DNA of 64,000 bases, from positions 56,240 through 120,239 of the forward strand of contig VXBM01001301.1 of the NCBI GenBank assembly GCA_013400155.1. The letters run 5' to 3'. Source of the DNA: Helopsaltes ochotensis (taxonomy: Eukaryota; Chordata; Aves; Passeriformes; Locustellidae). Shown here piece by piece: positions 12,546 through 25,948 of this stretch. The notes under the pieces were generated by a model. That model had not been told where the DNA came from and searched no databases. It saw only the letters and a list, made by a program, of their open reading frames with translations. A program made the translations under genes and the position numbers. Each line of letters begins with the position of its first letter. The stretch's first letter is position 1.

Positions 12546-14804
12546 CTGCAAGAGGCACAGAGACAAGAGGCTGCATCAGCAACACCGCCACCGCAGAGGC
12601 AACGGCTCCCTCCAGAGAGGGAGTTGGGGGGAAATCGAAACTCAGGGTGGGGGGAGGACAGACAGACAGACTGACTCTGTAGTAACAGCGGGGAGATTGC
12701 TCAACGCGCACGGAGCGGCCGCAGTTTCAACAGAGCAAAGCCACCAGAAGGCAGGTACTGAGGAAACAGCTCCGAGCCCTGCAATAACTGCCACAGCTTG
12801 CACCAGAGATGGTGTCTGTCCCCTGCACCCTGCTGTCCCCCCCGACAGACACGGGGTCGCCTCTCCATATCCACCACTGCCTTGGGTACGGATGGCTTGA
12901 TTTTCTGGTGAGGAGGGAAGAAGCCGTCACCACCAGGAGGGAATAAAAGCAGCAACAAGAGTGGGTCAATAAAATGCGGGGGAAACGCTGGTGGCCATGC
13001 TGGGCTTGGTGTTCCAGACTGACCTACCCAGCCCGTTCATTCCAGTGTGTTCAGCACACCCAGTGTCTGGCCAGGAGCATCCTAATGGTCTGGCTGCTCT
13101 CTGGTGTCTCACGAAATAATGGCACAGACTGGCTCCCTGCCTGACCAGAAGATCAGGGCAGCCTGGGCTTGGCATTAAAAGGTCACCCTGCGCCTGAGCT
13201 GATGGTTGCTATGACTAAGGATTATCCCAGTGACGTGATTTATGGATCAGCATCAGGAGGAAGCACACAGGGAGATAGCTGCCTCTCCATCAGACCTCCA
13301 GCTGGGGAGAAGGAAGGGGTTTGTCCTAAGGCAGGGTATGAAAAGGAATGTGTATGATGGAAGCACAGGGCAAAGAGCACAAGGCAACACAGAAAAGCAA
13401 ATAAAAACCCTTCTAGAGGATGGCACAAGGGAGTGCATCGTGCTCAGAGTCAAGAAGGTTTTCCTGGGCTCTAAGAGATGCTGCAGAGGTTCTTGCACGA
13501 CATCCCACACGACTTTGCTTGTCTGTCTCCATAGTGACCTTTCCTCAGTACTAAAATTTAGTAGACACTAAGCAGGGGAATAGTGAACAAGAGGACAAGT
13601 TCGTTCTCCACACCACGTGCTCCCAGTGCAGGTTGCACAACCTTTGAAATCCAGCAACTAAATAAATTACCTTCTATCTTTTTCATCTCAGTTTATTCCT
13701 ACTGCCTGAGACAAAGGGCTTCGCTGCTGCAAATACTTGCAGCTGCTCTCTGCAAAGCTGGGGAGATATATAAAAGCCACCACACCAAAGTTTGCTCTCT
13801 TGCCCTGGACAACACACAGGAGCTCTTCCTTTTAGAACAAAGCTAAGTGAAGCAGCTGCTAAAGAAAGCCAGGCAGAAGCACGATGATTATTTTCATGAC
13901 ACAATTGTATGCACAGAAGATCCAAGGCAGGAGCTATTTATATGTTTCATTACAAAAGGTAAAATATAATACGTATTTGCATATGCAGGAAAAAAGACTT
14001 GTAAAATAGCCGAGGCACTTATTAACCAAACAGTGATGACTAATTCCTCTCTACACCCATTTCCACAAGTCAGTTGCCCAACAGTGTCTGTGACTTCGAA
14101 GTCAACCTGCAGCCAGATCCTGTTGGGTCTCCCCAGACTCTCTGGGGGAGTTTGCAGAGTTCATCCTTTCATTAACCAGCCCATCCCTGGGCAGTGATGG
14201 AGGAGTTATTTGCCAGCTCAGGTTATCACCCCAAAGGTTACCCAATTACTTGTTCTAGAGTTTTCAACTGAATTTTAATGCAAAGAAAAACAAAAAAAGA
14301 AGAAGTCAAAGAGACATGATATCCTGATTAATGAGAAATTAAAAACACAGGCAAGAGCATCCCATGCCCCTCATCTGCCACATCCACCCATAAAGTGCAC
14401 AGAAAGTTTCCTTTGAACCCTGGACCTTTTCCTTGATTCCTCTCTATCTCCTGGCACTGTCTCCTGCATCTCATCCAGCTTCCCAAACAGCTCCAGCCCA
14501 TTCTGCCTCTCTGAGCCTGGATGCCCTCCAGCACCTCCTGTCCTGCCTGGGCCTGGAAGCGCCACACTCATGTACCTGGGGAGCTGTGCTGTATTTTGGG
14601 ACCCCTGGGGCATGCTGTGAAATTCCTAGCAGCTTGGGATAACTGCACGGGCTCTGCAGTCCCAGATTACTGGGAAAGAATAAAAAACCACTGCAGGAAT
14701 CTCTGCTCCTTCCCACTCCTTCTTCAGACATGCCCTGCTCTGCACCCTTGCAAGAAAGAAAACTGACTCTTCAACATTTTCTTTTAAAAAAGGTATTTTC
14801 TGTC

Positions 14805-14890
14805 AAAAAACCCCAAACCATCAAACCCACCAAGCCCCTGGAAATTCCGTAAACCAACCAGCAAACCAAACTAAACCAAACCAAACTCAT
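14805..14890. repeat. AAACC/ACCAA low-complexity patch
   Basis: Words such as CAAACTAAACCAAACC and ACCAACCAGCAAACC recur imperfectly over about 85 bp. It looks like a decayed microsatellite. Confidence 0.6.
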
Positions 14891-15439
14891 CAGGCCTGGG
14901 ACAGGAGCTTGGCAGGAAAGGATTCCACCACACTTCGCCCTCCTTTTCTCATCCCATGGCACCCAGTGGGTGATGCAGGGAGGCCAGGGAATGCTGCCCC
15001 ACCACTGCACCTGAACAAGATCCTTGTAAAAGAAAGGGATCTGTGATGCCCCCTCCTCCAGTCACAGGAAAACTTGTGCAGACTTTGAGGGACCCCCATG
15101 AAGGAGAGGGGGATGGAATGTGGAATGGAGGCAGGAGCCACCGTGAACATTTCCACCCAGAATGTCATGCCGTGGTGGGAATAATTCTGCTCCATTTGCA
15201 GACCCAGGTTGGGCCAAACTTTGCAAAAGGAGGCGATTTGCACATATTCTGCAAAAGCAGATGAGTGATACTGATTCCTCTGACAGAGCAAGAAGAGGAT
15301 CTTGCCAGTGGGAGGCATTTTTTCGGACCATGGTTGCCTACAGGCCAGAGCTGGGCTTGGCAAGAGCCTCCACGGCAGCCGGACCTGCAGTGCTGGGGTA
15401 TCCTGAAGCATCCTGAGAAACTCCAGTGTCTCAGCATGC

Positions 15440-15609
15440 ACCAGGTTGCTCCAAGACCCACCCAATCTGCCTTGGACAATTCCAGGGATATGGAATTCTT
15501 CCAGTTCGGCAAGAACAACTCAACAAAGATTCTGCAGCCATCACGCAGACACACAGTGCTTATTCCTCGCAGAAGGATTTGGGCATGAAGGGGAAAATAA
15601 GGTCAGTAA
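15440..15609. repeat. 170 bp duplicated segment, copy 1
   Basis: Matches 18647-18816 base for base apart from three substitutions that I could see. The first part resembles the CR1 block CCAGGTTGCTCCAAGACCC and the rest is not CR1 that I recognise. The sequence upstream of the breakpoint (before 15440) is unrelated to that of copy 2. Confidence 0.85.
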
Positions 15610-18567
15610 CAGGTCCAGGGAGGCCTGTCCCTAAATCTGGCCTTCAGACAGCGGGTTTGACCTGTGCACTGAGTGCCACCTCCACAGAGGTGTCCCATCT
15701 GCCTTGGGGTGTTTGAGGAGACCACTGCTGTCACCGAGGCTCAGCGGGGCTGTTTGATTAATGGAGTTACACCAGGGACTCACCTGCTGCAGGTCAGCCC
15801 TGCCCGCAGCAGGCCCTGCGACCCTCTGAGAACACGGAGAGCAGCTCCAAAGGCTGCGCAACCCAAAGGGATGAGCCAGAGCCAGCACACGTGGGAGAGG
15901 TGAGGAACTGGCCGGCAGAGAACAAACCTCACGTCCTGTGTGCCTGGGGCACATCCGACGGAGCCGTGCCCTGACCCACAGACCTCCACATGCTGATTAT
16001 GAGCCTTGAGGGGGCTGAAAAGCTCTGGAACCAGACAGCCGGGTCACTGCCCTGCCCATTGAACTTTATTTGCTCTGGAAATGCCTCACGGAGTTATATA
16101 AAAATAACCTGTGGATTGGCTTGCCCCATGCTTAGATGGTGATGTCAGGGCAGTAAGCAAATTATCTTTCATCAGTTTGGCTGTATTTTTAAACACGAAT
16201 TGTATTACTAATTTGGGGGTGCTCTGGCCTGTAGATAATCTGGGTGTGTTTACTGGACGACCTTCCTTCAGTGCCTATAGTTTAAAATAAAATGTATTTA
16301 TACCAGGTAGGTTTAGCCTTCCTTCTCTGCCTGGTTTGGGAGAAAAATTCATTGGGAAACCATGTGGCAAGGGGACCTCTAAAGAGCTCTCACACAGGAC
16401 AAGTTTGGGGCATAAATCTGAAGGCTAAGCACGTTCATCACGTTGGGCCTCACCATGGGTAGGTCAGGGAGGCCTGTGTTCACACACATCACAGAGATGG
16501 GCCAGGGCTCAGCAAAACCTCTGACATCCCCCGTTGGATCCTTTGTAAGCTTGGCTGAAGCTCCTGCCAGCAGTGGAAATTTAAAATGCCTTTTTTCCTG
16601 AGGGTGTCCACTCTTGTGGCCAAATGGAAGCCCACTCCTCATCCCAGTGTAGATCTAGTTCACGCAAAACTGGCCCGTGACAGTGAACAGGAGACCCTTC
16701 CAAGAGTAGGACCAAGCTAGAAGAGCCAAAAGGAATGGCCACGCTGTGGAGGAGGAGGCAAATCCATCCTCCGCTGAGCAGCGGAGTCAGGTGGGATGAG
16801 AAGCAGCATTTTGCCATCGGATCTAAGCCCTCACTCCAGCTCAGACAGCTACAGCTGAAAATTCTTCCCTTGGGAGTTTGCCATACCTTTTTAAAGATAC
16901 GTTCCAAATAACTTTTCCCCAGATCTGGGGCCACCAACCCATGGCTGACTCCGGTAGCAGCAACTTTGAGGGCAAAAGTTTAGCGAGGGATAAAAATGAG
17001 GGTTAATTTAAGCGTTGCCACTTTCTGATGGGAAAAAAAAAAGAGGGCACTTTTGGGCTTGTTGCTCTGTAAACACAGGGTTCTTCCTCTGGCAGCTCTG
17101 CTGTTTACTCAGTCATTGTCAAGGAGGCAGGAAATACTGAATCAGAAATACTGCACAAAAAGAAATATACGATGCTTAGATATCCGTGCTAAGAGCTATA
17201 TGAAAAGCTGAGATAGGTTGTGCTAAATAGTTGATCTTACTGGCAATGTTCTGCAAAGTGCTGGAGCCCTAAATGGCTCTTTGGAAAGGGATGAGACAAA
17301 TCCAATAGGGTGGAGGAGGGAACTGGTGGGTAGAGGTTAGATAGCCTTTGTCCCTCACTGCTGTCCTGGAGAAGCACAGCCTCTGCCTGCTCCCTTCCCA
17401 GACCTTCTTAGAAAGGGCACCATAAATTACATTTTGCACAATTAACATTACTGCATTATTCCCTGCTTAGAATTTAAATACTGTGTATTTAGGTCCTGGA
17501 TTGGAGGAGGCTCTGGAGTGCAGCTTTGCTTCCTGAGGAGTATAAACCAGTGAGATGAGTGGTTTGGAGCACTGGCATTTGGAAGGATCTCATGATGTGC
17601 TGGAGAGCCCTGTGACAGCACCAGGAGTGATCAAACACCTCTGCCCATGGAATTGCGGGGTCTCACTGAGCTCCTCTGTACCACCCACAGCTTGACTGGG
17701 AAAGTCTCACTTCACGGACACCACTACAAAAACTCCTCTGCTGGAGGTGGTGGGACATGAAATGGGACCATCAGCTCTTCCACGGGCTCTGCTCTTCCTC
17801 CAGCCACCTACTCCTGGCCTCTCTGCCTGCACCCAAGGACAGAACCTCACTGAGATCCCCTCACACCATCTCTGCCCACGCCACTGCCAGCACGGAGACA
17901 AGATGGAGCATAGTGACGACAGAAAACCTGCTTTGAGCCTACAGCTTCCATGCAGAACCTGGGGAACAGCAGCACGGAGGTTTATTCCCAGCCCTGTGTG
18001 GGCTACCGTCACCTCTGTACCCTGATTTCCCATCTGGCAACAAACGGGAATGATGTGCTCATCTTCCTCTGCGCAGTGCTCTGGGGCGTGGGACTGAGAC
18101 ATGCGAATCATGGCAATTATTATGACTCCAACAAAGGAGCTATTGACATTTAAAGCAGATAAAGCTTTTAAATTACAGATGACACCTTGTGCCCAGACTC
18201 GTAGAGGTCCTGGCTTCACCCAGCCATGAGGCATTTCACTCCCACAGGCTTTCATCACGTCGCTTCCTCCAGGCTGGATCTGCACCATTTGAACATGCAC
18301 CATTTCAACATCTTCTCAGGATGTTCTGGGCATTTTGGGAAAAGCAGGAAATCCTACCACTGACCTTCGGTGTGGCCCAGACTTCTTGATGGCCACAGAT
18401 CTGTGAATGGTTTTAGTCACAGAGAGCTCTGAAATGCACCACAAGGTGGAGGTCCGGGCTACTTAGGACTGTGACCACCACCCCACAGACACCCACCACA
18501 CATCATCTGACCAAATCTGGATGATTTGCAGCTTGCATTACATGTCACTGACCCATTCATACAAGCA

Positions 18568-18697
18568 CAGGATGTTTAGTTTGGAAGAGGCCTTATAACT
18601 CATCTCTTTACAACCCCCTGCCATGGGCAGGGACACCTTCCACTAGACCAGGTTGCTCCAAGACCCACCCAATCTGCCTTGGACAATTCCAGGGATA
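18568..18697 (-). mobile_element. CR1 3' fragment
   Basis: Reverse-oriented CR1 end: TTGGAAGAGGCCTTATAACTC, then CCATGGGCAGGGACACCTTC, then the GGTTGCTCCAAGACCC block. It overlaps the start of the duplicated 170 bp segment. Confidence 0.75.
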
Positions 18698-18816
18698 TGG
18701 AATTCTTCCAGTTCGGCAAGAACAACTCAACAAAGATTCTGCAGCCATCAGGCAGACACACAGTGCTTATTCCTTGCAGAAGGATTTGGGCACGAAGGGG
18801 AAAATAAGGTCAGTAA
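18647..18816. repeat. 170 bp duplicated segment, copy 2
   Basis: The second copy of the 15440-15609 segment, in the same orientation and 3207 bp away. This copy continues upstream into a recognisable CR1 tail, which copy 1 lacks, so this is likely the donor locus. Confidence 0.85.
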
Positions 18817-21132
18817 ACTGGTTTTTCTAAAGCAGAGACTAGGCAAACTCCCAGGAGAAGAAACATAATCAATTTTACATTCCCAGGTTTGAGTAACTGA
18901 GGCAGCTGATGACCAGAGCCAAGAGTGGCTGTGGATACTTCTCATGTCTACAGACACCTGGAGGTGATCAGGCGAGTGGTCACTTGAACCTCCTGCCCCC
19001 CCCTGGTCTCACCCTGACCTCTCTGTCTGGCTCCAAATCTGGCATCAGCAGCAACTACCCACCCAGTGTGGGTGTCTCATGGTTTCAGCCAGTGATGTCT
19101 TGAGGGGCTGCAGAGGTGCAAGCAGTTAATTATTGATTTAGCTGAGGTCAAAATCACCCTGGTGGGAGCATAATGATGGATGTGCAAACAACAGTTTTGC
19201 TGTTAACCTCGCAGTTGCTAGAGATCTCAGAGCACTGTCTGGGGGGAGGCTCTGAGATGACCAGGAGGGTGAATTCAGTAGCCTGGTCTGCACAAAACCA
19301 ACAGCAATTCCCATTGTTTGCCAGTGCCTCCTCCAGCACTACCCAGGTGACAGAGCTGTCTTCCTCGTCACTTAATTTTTATTGCTGTCCTTCCTATCTC
19401 ACACCTTTCAGGGTTCCCAAACACGTGCCAGAGTGTCAGCTCAGCTGGGTAACCGCAGTTTATCATCACCTTAAAGAGCTGCTGGTTCCTGGTCCCAGGA
19501 ACCCAGACACAGCAAAACATCATTACCAGCCTTGGCCAGACCTTGCAACCAGCAAGGGACAGACCCACCATCTGCAGGACACACAGACAAGGGGAATTAA
19601 TCACCTGCCTGAGAGCCACAAGCCAATCTCTCAGTCCCACAGAGAGGGACTGGAAGGGAGACAAGGGGGCCACAAAGAAACACCAAGTCATTTCCTTGCT
19701 AGGCTGCTGTCAGAGCAATGTTTGTCCCAGCCCTGCAGACACTCCATGGAATGCCCAGAGGAAACAGCTCCCCCTCGGCAGCCCTGCTCTTCTGCAGCAG
19801 TGCAGGAGTTCCTTGTTATATTTGTTTTATTCCTGCATGTCCCAGTACTGTGGGAATTTTGAGGCAGAGATGTGCCCTTTTGCCTTTACCAGTGTGCACA
19901 GGAAATCTTGGGCTACCTTGGGAATTTTGGAGACACTGAGAGTCCTCCCCCTGAAAAGGAGACAAAGAATCCATGTCCTCTAGAGCATCCCACCCCTAGG
20001 CCAGCAATCCCTTCCTCGCTACACGGAGGTGGCAGGAAGAGAAAGGATCAAGCACAGCAAATCCCTGCTCATCCCAGCATCCACAGCAGTGCTGATGTCC
20101 CCACATCATGGAAAAACATATTAGTATAAATCTCCCATCTCATGGGCTGCACTTCCCATAGCACAAGCTCAGTGTAAAAGCATGGTGGTTTCAAGAAATC
20201 TCACAGAATCTTATTCTTGGGCTACTTCATATGGGTGGGGATTGTTTGGTGGGAAGTTTGCTAACCCTTCTCCACAATGCAGCAGGGTCTGAGCCCCAGC
20301 ACCATCCCCAAATCTGCTCAGAGGCCATTTCTGTGCCTGAGAAAATGCTCATCTTGCTCCCAACACCAGGCTGAGGTGATGACTGGCAGCCCAGTTGGGG
20401 TTGATAAATGGATCCTGCTTGCAAATGCCATGTCTGGAGAGGCCCAGCCTTGCAGGCCAGGAGGATACAGCAGGGACCAGCTGGATTTTGCCAGCAGGAT
20501 GCATTCTTGTTTTAAATTCTGCACGTGCAATGTGTCCTCTTTATAAGATGGAGGTGATGAGGGATCTATGGGGACAAGCCAAATTTAGAAAGAGGGATAT
20601 GAGATGAGGAAAACTGACTGTAGAGGAAGGTGCTCCTTGTGCAGGCACCAAGGCTGGAAGAATTCCACTTGCACTGGAAATGAAGCCGTGTCCATTGAAA
20701 GGCCAGCTTGCCCATGAATGAATGAAACTGGGCAGGGAAAGGCAGGCAGCTAATCCTGTTTGACATCAGGAGCTTTACTGCACAGGCAGTCCTGGCTCAC
20801 ATCAGCTCACTCCACGGAGGGATTTTTCTGGGTGTCTGGTGGCTGGCAGCAGGATGTTCTCCTGTGGGATACTAAGACCCCACTAGGAAGTGCCCCCTTA
20901 GTGGTGCCCACCATGTGGTGGGACTGGGACAACCCATCACACTTAGGTTTGGCCTCTGCTTCTCTGCAAGTCAGGACAAAATGATGAATGAAGCCATACG
21001 GGCTTCTCCCATCCCCAAAATCTCTCCCTGAAGTGGAAGTCCCTGAGCTGGGCAGCACAGGGAAGTGGACAACCTTTGGATGGACATCAGTGCACACAGG
21101 CGGCTTCAAACAGATCCAAGGGGTATGAGATA

Positions 21133-21575
21133 TTACAGAATCGGGGCTGGAAAGGACTTTTAAAGGTTATCTAGTTCCAAGCCACCTGCCACCTTCCACT
21201 GTCCCAGGCTGCTCCAAGCCCTGTCCAGCCTGGCCCTGGGCACTGCCAGGGATCCAGGGCAGCCCCAGCTGCTCTGGGCACCCTGGGCCAGGGCCTGCCC
21301 ACCCTCCCAGCCAGCAATTCCTGCCCCAGATCCCAGCTGGCCCTGCCCTCTGGCACTGGGAAGCCATTCCCTGGGGGCTGTCCCTGCCTGCCTTGTCCCC
21401 AGCCCCTCTGCAGCTCTCCTGGAGCCCCTTCAGGCCCTGGCAGGGCTGGCAGCTCTCCCTGGAGCCTTCTCTTGTGCGGCTGAGCAGCACCAGGTGTGCC
21501 AGGCTGGCTCCAGAGCAGAGGGGCTCCAGCCCTGGGGGGGAATCCTTCCTTGGACCTGCTCTTTCAGGTCCATTT
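21133..21575 (-). mobile_element. CR1 3' fragment (about 440 bp)
   Basis: Reverse-oriented and one of the longest CR1s here. It runs from the tail (GGGGCTGGAAAGGACTTTTA) through the GGGCACCCTGGGCCAGGGCC region into the more 5' GAGCCTTCTCTTGTGCGGCT and GCTCCAGCCCT blocks. It is GC-rich and keeps long open frames by chance. Confidence 0.88.
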
Positions 21576-22723
21576 CTTTCCTGACCTGGAGGACTCATAG
21601 CTTCATTATGGCCACAGTTCTTGGCTCTCTCCTTTAAAAGAAAGCAAAAAAAAAAACCAAACCCCTAAAAAAACCCCAGAAAGATGGAGGCACAAAAACT
21701 CGGTGGGTGGGTGAGCACGGGGGGCCCTGCAGGCAGCTGGCCAGATCCATCGTGGGATGGGTCCTCCTTTCATCCGCCCTGGGGCTGAACCGCGCGGGCG
21801 ATCAAGGGACCGGAGGAGTTAACAGACTCCCAGCCAGAGATATTCGTGGCACCCAGAGTTCGTGTAAAGTTTCATACCGGGACCCTTTACTAAATTCTTT
21901 CGGTCATGGGAGAGAAAACACTGCAACTGTTTAGTCTGCAGGGAGGTGGTGGCTCTGGCCCAGCACTCGGCATCGCTGAGCAAACACGCTGGAGAGCAAA
22001 GGGGCTGTCACCCTTCTTATCTCCTCTGTCTGCTTTTCACCGTGTCTCTCCCACCACCAGGCACCCCCGTGGCCATCGTGTACCAGTGCTGGATCTCCCT
22101 GCTGGAAATGCAGCTCTGGGATGGGGGGACAAGCGACCACTTGAAAATCGAGACCTGGACGTGAAGTGCCAGTCTACTAAAAAAATGTTATTTACATAAA
22201 GGAGCTCAGAAAATCTTTCTCAGAGGCTAATATTTACAAATTCTATGTAGCCAGGGAGCTTTTGCTGTAAGAAATGTTGTATTTGGCTGGTTTTTGTGGT
22301 TTTTTTTTAATGGATGTGAAAGATGCATTAATATCTTTCGCTCATCCCCTGAAGCATACAGGTATGGAGCACCTGACAATGCCTCTGAAGCTGCCTATCC
22401 ATGCTGGGAAGGCTAAGACGACAGAAAGGTGATGCAGAAAACAACATCAACCTGTAAAAGCCCTCAATTCCTCCATCCTTTGTATCTCTAAAGGGATGTC
22501 CATGATTACCATGATGTATTTTACTTTGAGTATCACCGTGTAAGACCACTGGATGGCATGGGCTGGAGTATCAGAGGTGCAAGGAAACACACCTTGCTCT
22601 CATGAACAAAGCAGAAATTCACAAGTTTTGTTCCTCCAGCCTGAAACTGTCTCCTTAGATGGAAGACACTTTGCTCTTGCTGTCCTCACTTTCAGTTCCT
22701 GCTGCTCCTGGACTAGAAGTGTT

Positions 22724-22845
22724 ATCATGGAATGGTTTGGTTTGGAAAGGGCCTTAAAGATCATCGTTCTCCAACCTACCTGCCATGGGCAGGGACACTT
22801 TCCACTAGACCAGGTTGCTCCAAACCCTGTCCAGCCTGGCTTTAT
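22724..22845 (-). mobile_element. CR1 3' fragment
   Basis: ATCATGGAATGGTTTGGTTT is followed by GCCTTAAAGATCATCG, CATGGGCAGGGACACTTTCC and GGTTGCTCCAAACCCTGTCC, the reverse-oriented CR1 3' end. Confidence 0.85.
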
Positions 22846-25369
22846 CACCAAGCTTGGATTCCCAGCACTGCCAGAGATGTTTGTTTTATCCTCTGTTTAA
22901 TAAAAAATTAGTATTTAGAGCAACACTAATTTTAAAAAAAGGAAGCAAGAGAAGTGGAGGAACTTGCCACTGGGAGGAGAAAAGGAAGCACTATTTTGGG
23001 ATGCTCAGTAAGCGGAGGAGCATGGGGGGACACCCCATGGTTGGCAGCACTGCTGATGAGACCAGAGGATGTGTCAAAGCAGGGCAACATCCTCCAGCCA
23101 AGCACTGTTTGCTGCTGCCCCCAAGCCTTGGATGCTGTGTTTTGCATCAGCATCAGGCCTGGCAAGCTGTAGGATAGGGACCTGAAATAATTCTCAAGCC
23201 TCATTCCTCGCTCCTCTGCTCCCAGGAACCACGAAAGCCACTTCCCAACACCACGTTGCATTTTCTTGCTTAAACGTGCGCAGCAGGAGGAGATGAGCCT
23301 GTGCAAAACAAACACCACAGGGAGGCAAAGGAGATACAGACTTTGTTAGAATCATTCCTTCTTGAAATCCAGATTCTGACAAGGCAGCTACATACCAAAA
23401 TACCTGGCAGTGAAAAAACTCTGAGCCTAAGCATGGCTGGGGGATGCTGAGGGTGCTCAAACCGCAGGTCCCACGGGACCATCCCTCTGTGTGGCACCAC
23501 AGCAGTCAGGTTCACTTTGCTGGAAACTGAACCTGGTACAGAAACTTGTGACTCAGCTAGAAAACTTTAAAATAAGATCCCTTCCTGAGCACAAGAGCAT
23601 CCTCTGTATGCCTTGGGCCTGTGTCCACGTAAAGACAGGGATGGGCAAAGCACGTTACCTCATTTTCCCCCTTTCCCAGGGAGAAACAGAAGTGCTCCCC
23701 GCTCCAACATCCTTCTACCCAAATCCCGTCTTTGGGCTGATGCTGGCACATCCATCTGCCCTAGCCTTGGCACAGGAGGTGATGTCCCTGGCACTTGCTT
23801 CTCCAGGGTGTTCCTGTGTCAGCAGGATGCTTCATTCCCTGACAAAATGACCAGGGAGTGTGGGGTTTGTGGGATGAGTCCCAGGCAGGATGATGCAGGC
23901 ACAGGTCCCAGTGAGCCTACAAAACTCCTGTTCCCAGGTGAGGTGAAGGGAATCAGCTAAGTGCAGGGCTGGGCACAGCAGGATGTCTGTGGGTATGGGG
24001 AGCAGGGATTGTCCAACCCCACAGAATCCCAAAATCCCCACCCTGGGGTGGCTGCAGCAGCCTGAGCTGGATTTGGGCAGGAGCAGATGCCTGTGAGGAG
24101 GGTGCCTTGGGCCAGCTGAGCCCCTGGGCTGACAGGAACATTCTCCCACATCCCATGGGTTTGAGCCTTTTGGGAGCAAACAAGAGAGAAGGAGTTGATA
24201 CCAGTTCAGCCTGATCTGGAGAAGTCTCAACACTAAAGTGTCCCCTTGCCTTTCCTCACCTCTTATCAATGGATAAATGGATTTTGAGGGTACCTTTTAA
24301 ATTATTTCTGCTTTTTCTACTGGCACCCCCAGCGTCCTTCCCCACCAACAATGGCTGGGGGCAGCCAGGAGCCCACCCCAGCGGGAGGCTGCTGCCTGGC
24401 TCTGTCCCAGGAGCATACAGGGCATCCTGCAGGATGCAGGCAGACGCAGGCAGGCTGAGCAGTCTGCAGTCTCCACCTAGAGCCCAGAACAGCCTTTGCT
24501 CCGTGCTTGAGCCCATGCACAGGGTGTGCACGGGTCCCACCACCCCAACTCCCTGCTCTGAACTCAGCTGTGCTTTTAGCAGGCAGCAGCAGTTCGGCCA
24601 GGGGTGCTCCTGACACTCCTCTCCACCAACAGGCACAGGGAAGAGTATGGAGCCTCTGCTGGGTCCCACCATCACTGGGAGATGCCCAGGGCATCCACTG
24701 CCCGGAGAGACAATGAGACATCAAGTACCATCCCTGTGGTCCCATCACGTGCTGGAGCACAGGCTTGTTCCCACCGTGGATTTGAAATTTTAAGCCCTCC
24801 AAGGTGAAGAGAAGCCAGGATTAACCGCACATAAATTTACGGACTAAAGGTGATGGCTGTTTTTGCATAACACATCTGAGCATTGCAAAGTATAAGGTAT
24901 AAAACCTTACCAGCACATTGAATTAAAATCAAATATGCCAAACTTTAAACTGGAAGGGATTTTTTATTTCTCGAAAAATAGTCCTGCTTCCCATTGAACT
25001 CTCAACTGCGTGATGCACTGCTAATCTAAACAAAACACCTTTCCTGGGCAGAGCCATGAGCGTGGCTGCATTGGGCAGAGACCCCAGAGACTTGCACAGC
25101 AGTGGGGACAATCCCCTCCGCATCCCCTGCGATGCCCACTGCCACTGCCCTGTGGCCACCTCCAGCTGGCCATCTCAACATGATCCCCAAAACCCACCCA
25201 CTGAGGACTGATGTGCCGTGCAAATCCACTTGTTTAATTTAGGGTCTGGCTCAACTATTCCCATCTCCTAAGAGCTTGTGTGGCACAGCTCCTGTCCCCA
25301 TCTCCTCCTTCCTATCAGCGCAAGGCTGCCCCTTTTTTTTTTTTTGTGCACTCTGTTAAAACCTGACCT

Positions 25370-25810
25370 CTCGGGCTCCGTAACCCCTCCCTCACCTCAC
25401 CATCGCCCTCCGGGGAGGTGCTGCCCGGCGCTCTGGCCCCCACCACGTTCCCTCGCCACGGAAAGGCGGCAGAGGCGCCGGGTGGTTCCTACAGGCACCG
25501 TTCCGCTTGGGAGAAGTGGCAAGTTCAAAGCATGCAGCCGGGATATTCAATCCAGGGCTCTCCAGTAACTCCCGGCCCCGCACGGGACCCGAGTGCCAGC
25601 GGCTCCTGGAGCCTCCCGAGGCCAAGCCCGGCGCTGTCACTGCGGGAAGGCAGACACGGCTTGGCCGGGCTCGGGTGAAAGCGGGGCCAGCTCGAATTGA
25701 TGCCCAGCCCTGCCCTTCACCTGCCGGCGCAGGCAGGCTGCCAGCCCGCTCCCCGGGCTCCCTCTCCTGCCTGCTGCCGACACTTGCACGGGGTGTGTTT
25801 GGCCCGAGAC
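25370..25810. promoter_or_regulatory. Intronic CpG island-like block
   Basis: By hand I count about 37 CpG dinucleotides in roughly 440 bp, against very few in the neighbouring kilobases. It is GC-rich, unmatched to CR1 and has no repeat unit. Its position inside the large intron between exons C and D could mean an internal promoter, an enhancer or a noncoding transcript start. No TATA box or coding first exon is evident, so the role is inference. Confidence 0.5.
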
Positions 25811-25948
25811 GACTGTGCAAAAGAAGGCAAAAAAACCCCCCAAAACAACCCAACAAACCATAGTAAGAATTAAAAAAAAAAATTACCAGCATCGTAAGTT
25901 ATATAATGCTAATGTATGTCATTATAAATATAATATTATATATATAAC

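Noticed and set aside
12039..12900. Plus-strand frames of 160-210 residues overlapping 12.4 kb
   Set aside because: They combine CR1 sequence with the antisense of CTIF exon D. The conserved protein is on the minus strand.
21167..21598. 143-residue minus-strand frame
   Set aside because: It lies in the noncoding 3' region of a GC-rich CR1. It is repeat sequence, not a gene.
24269..24802. Overlapping open frames of 114-161 residues on both strands
   Set aside because: No recognisable domain, no splice context, and ordinary intronic composition. Simultaneous openness on both strands points to GC content.
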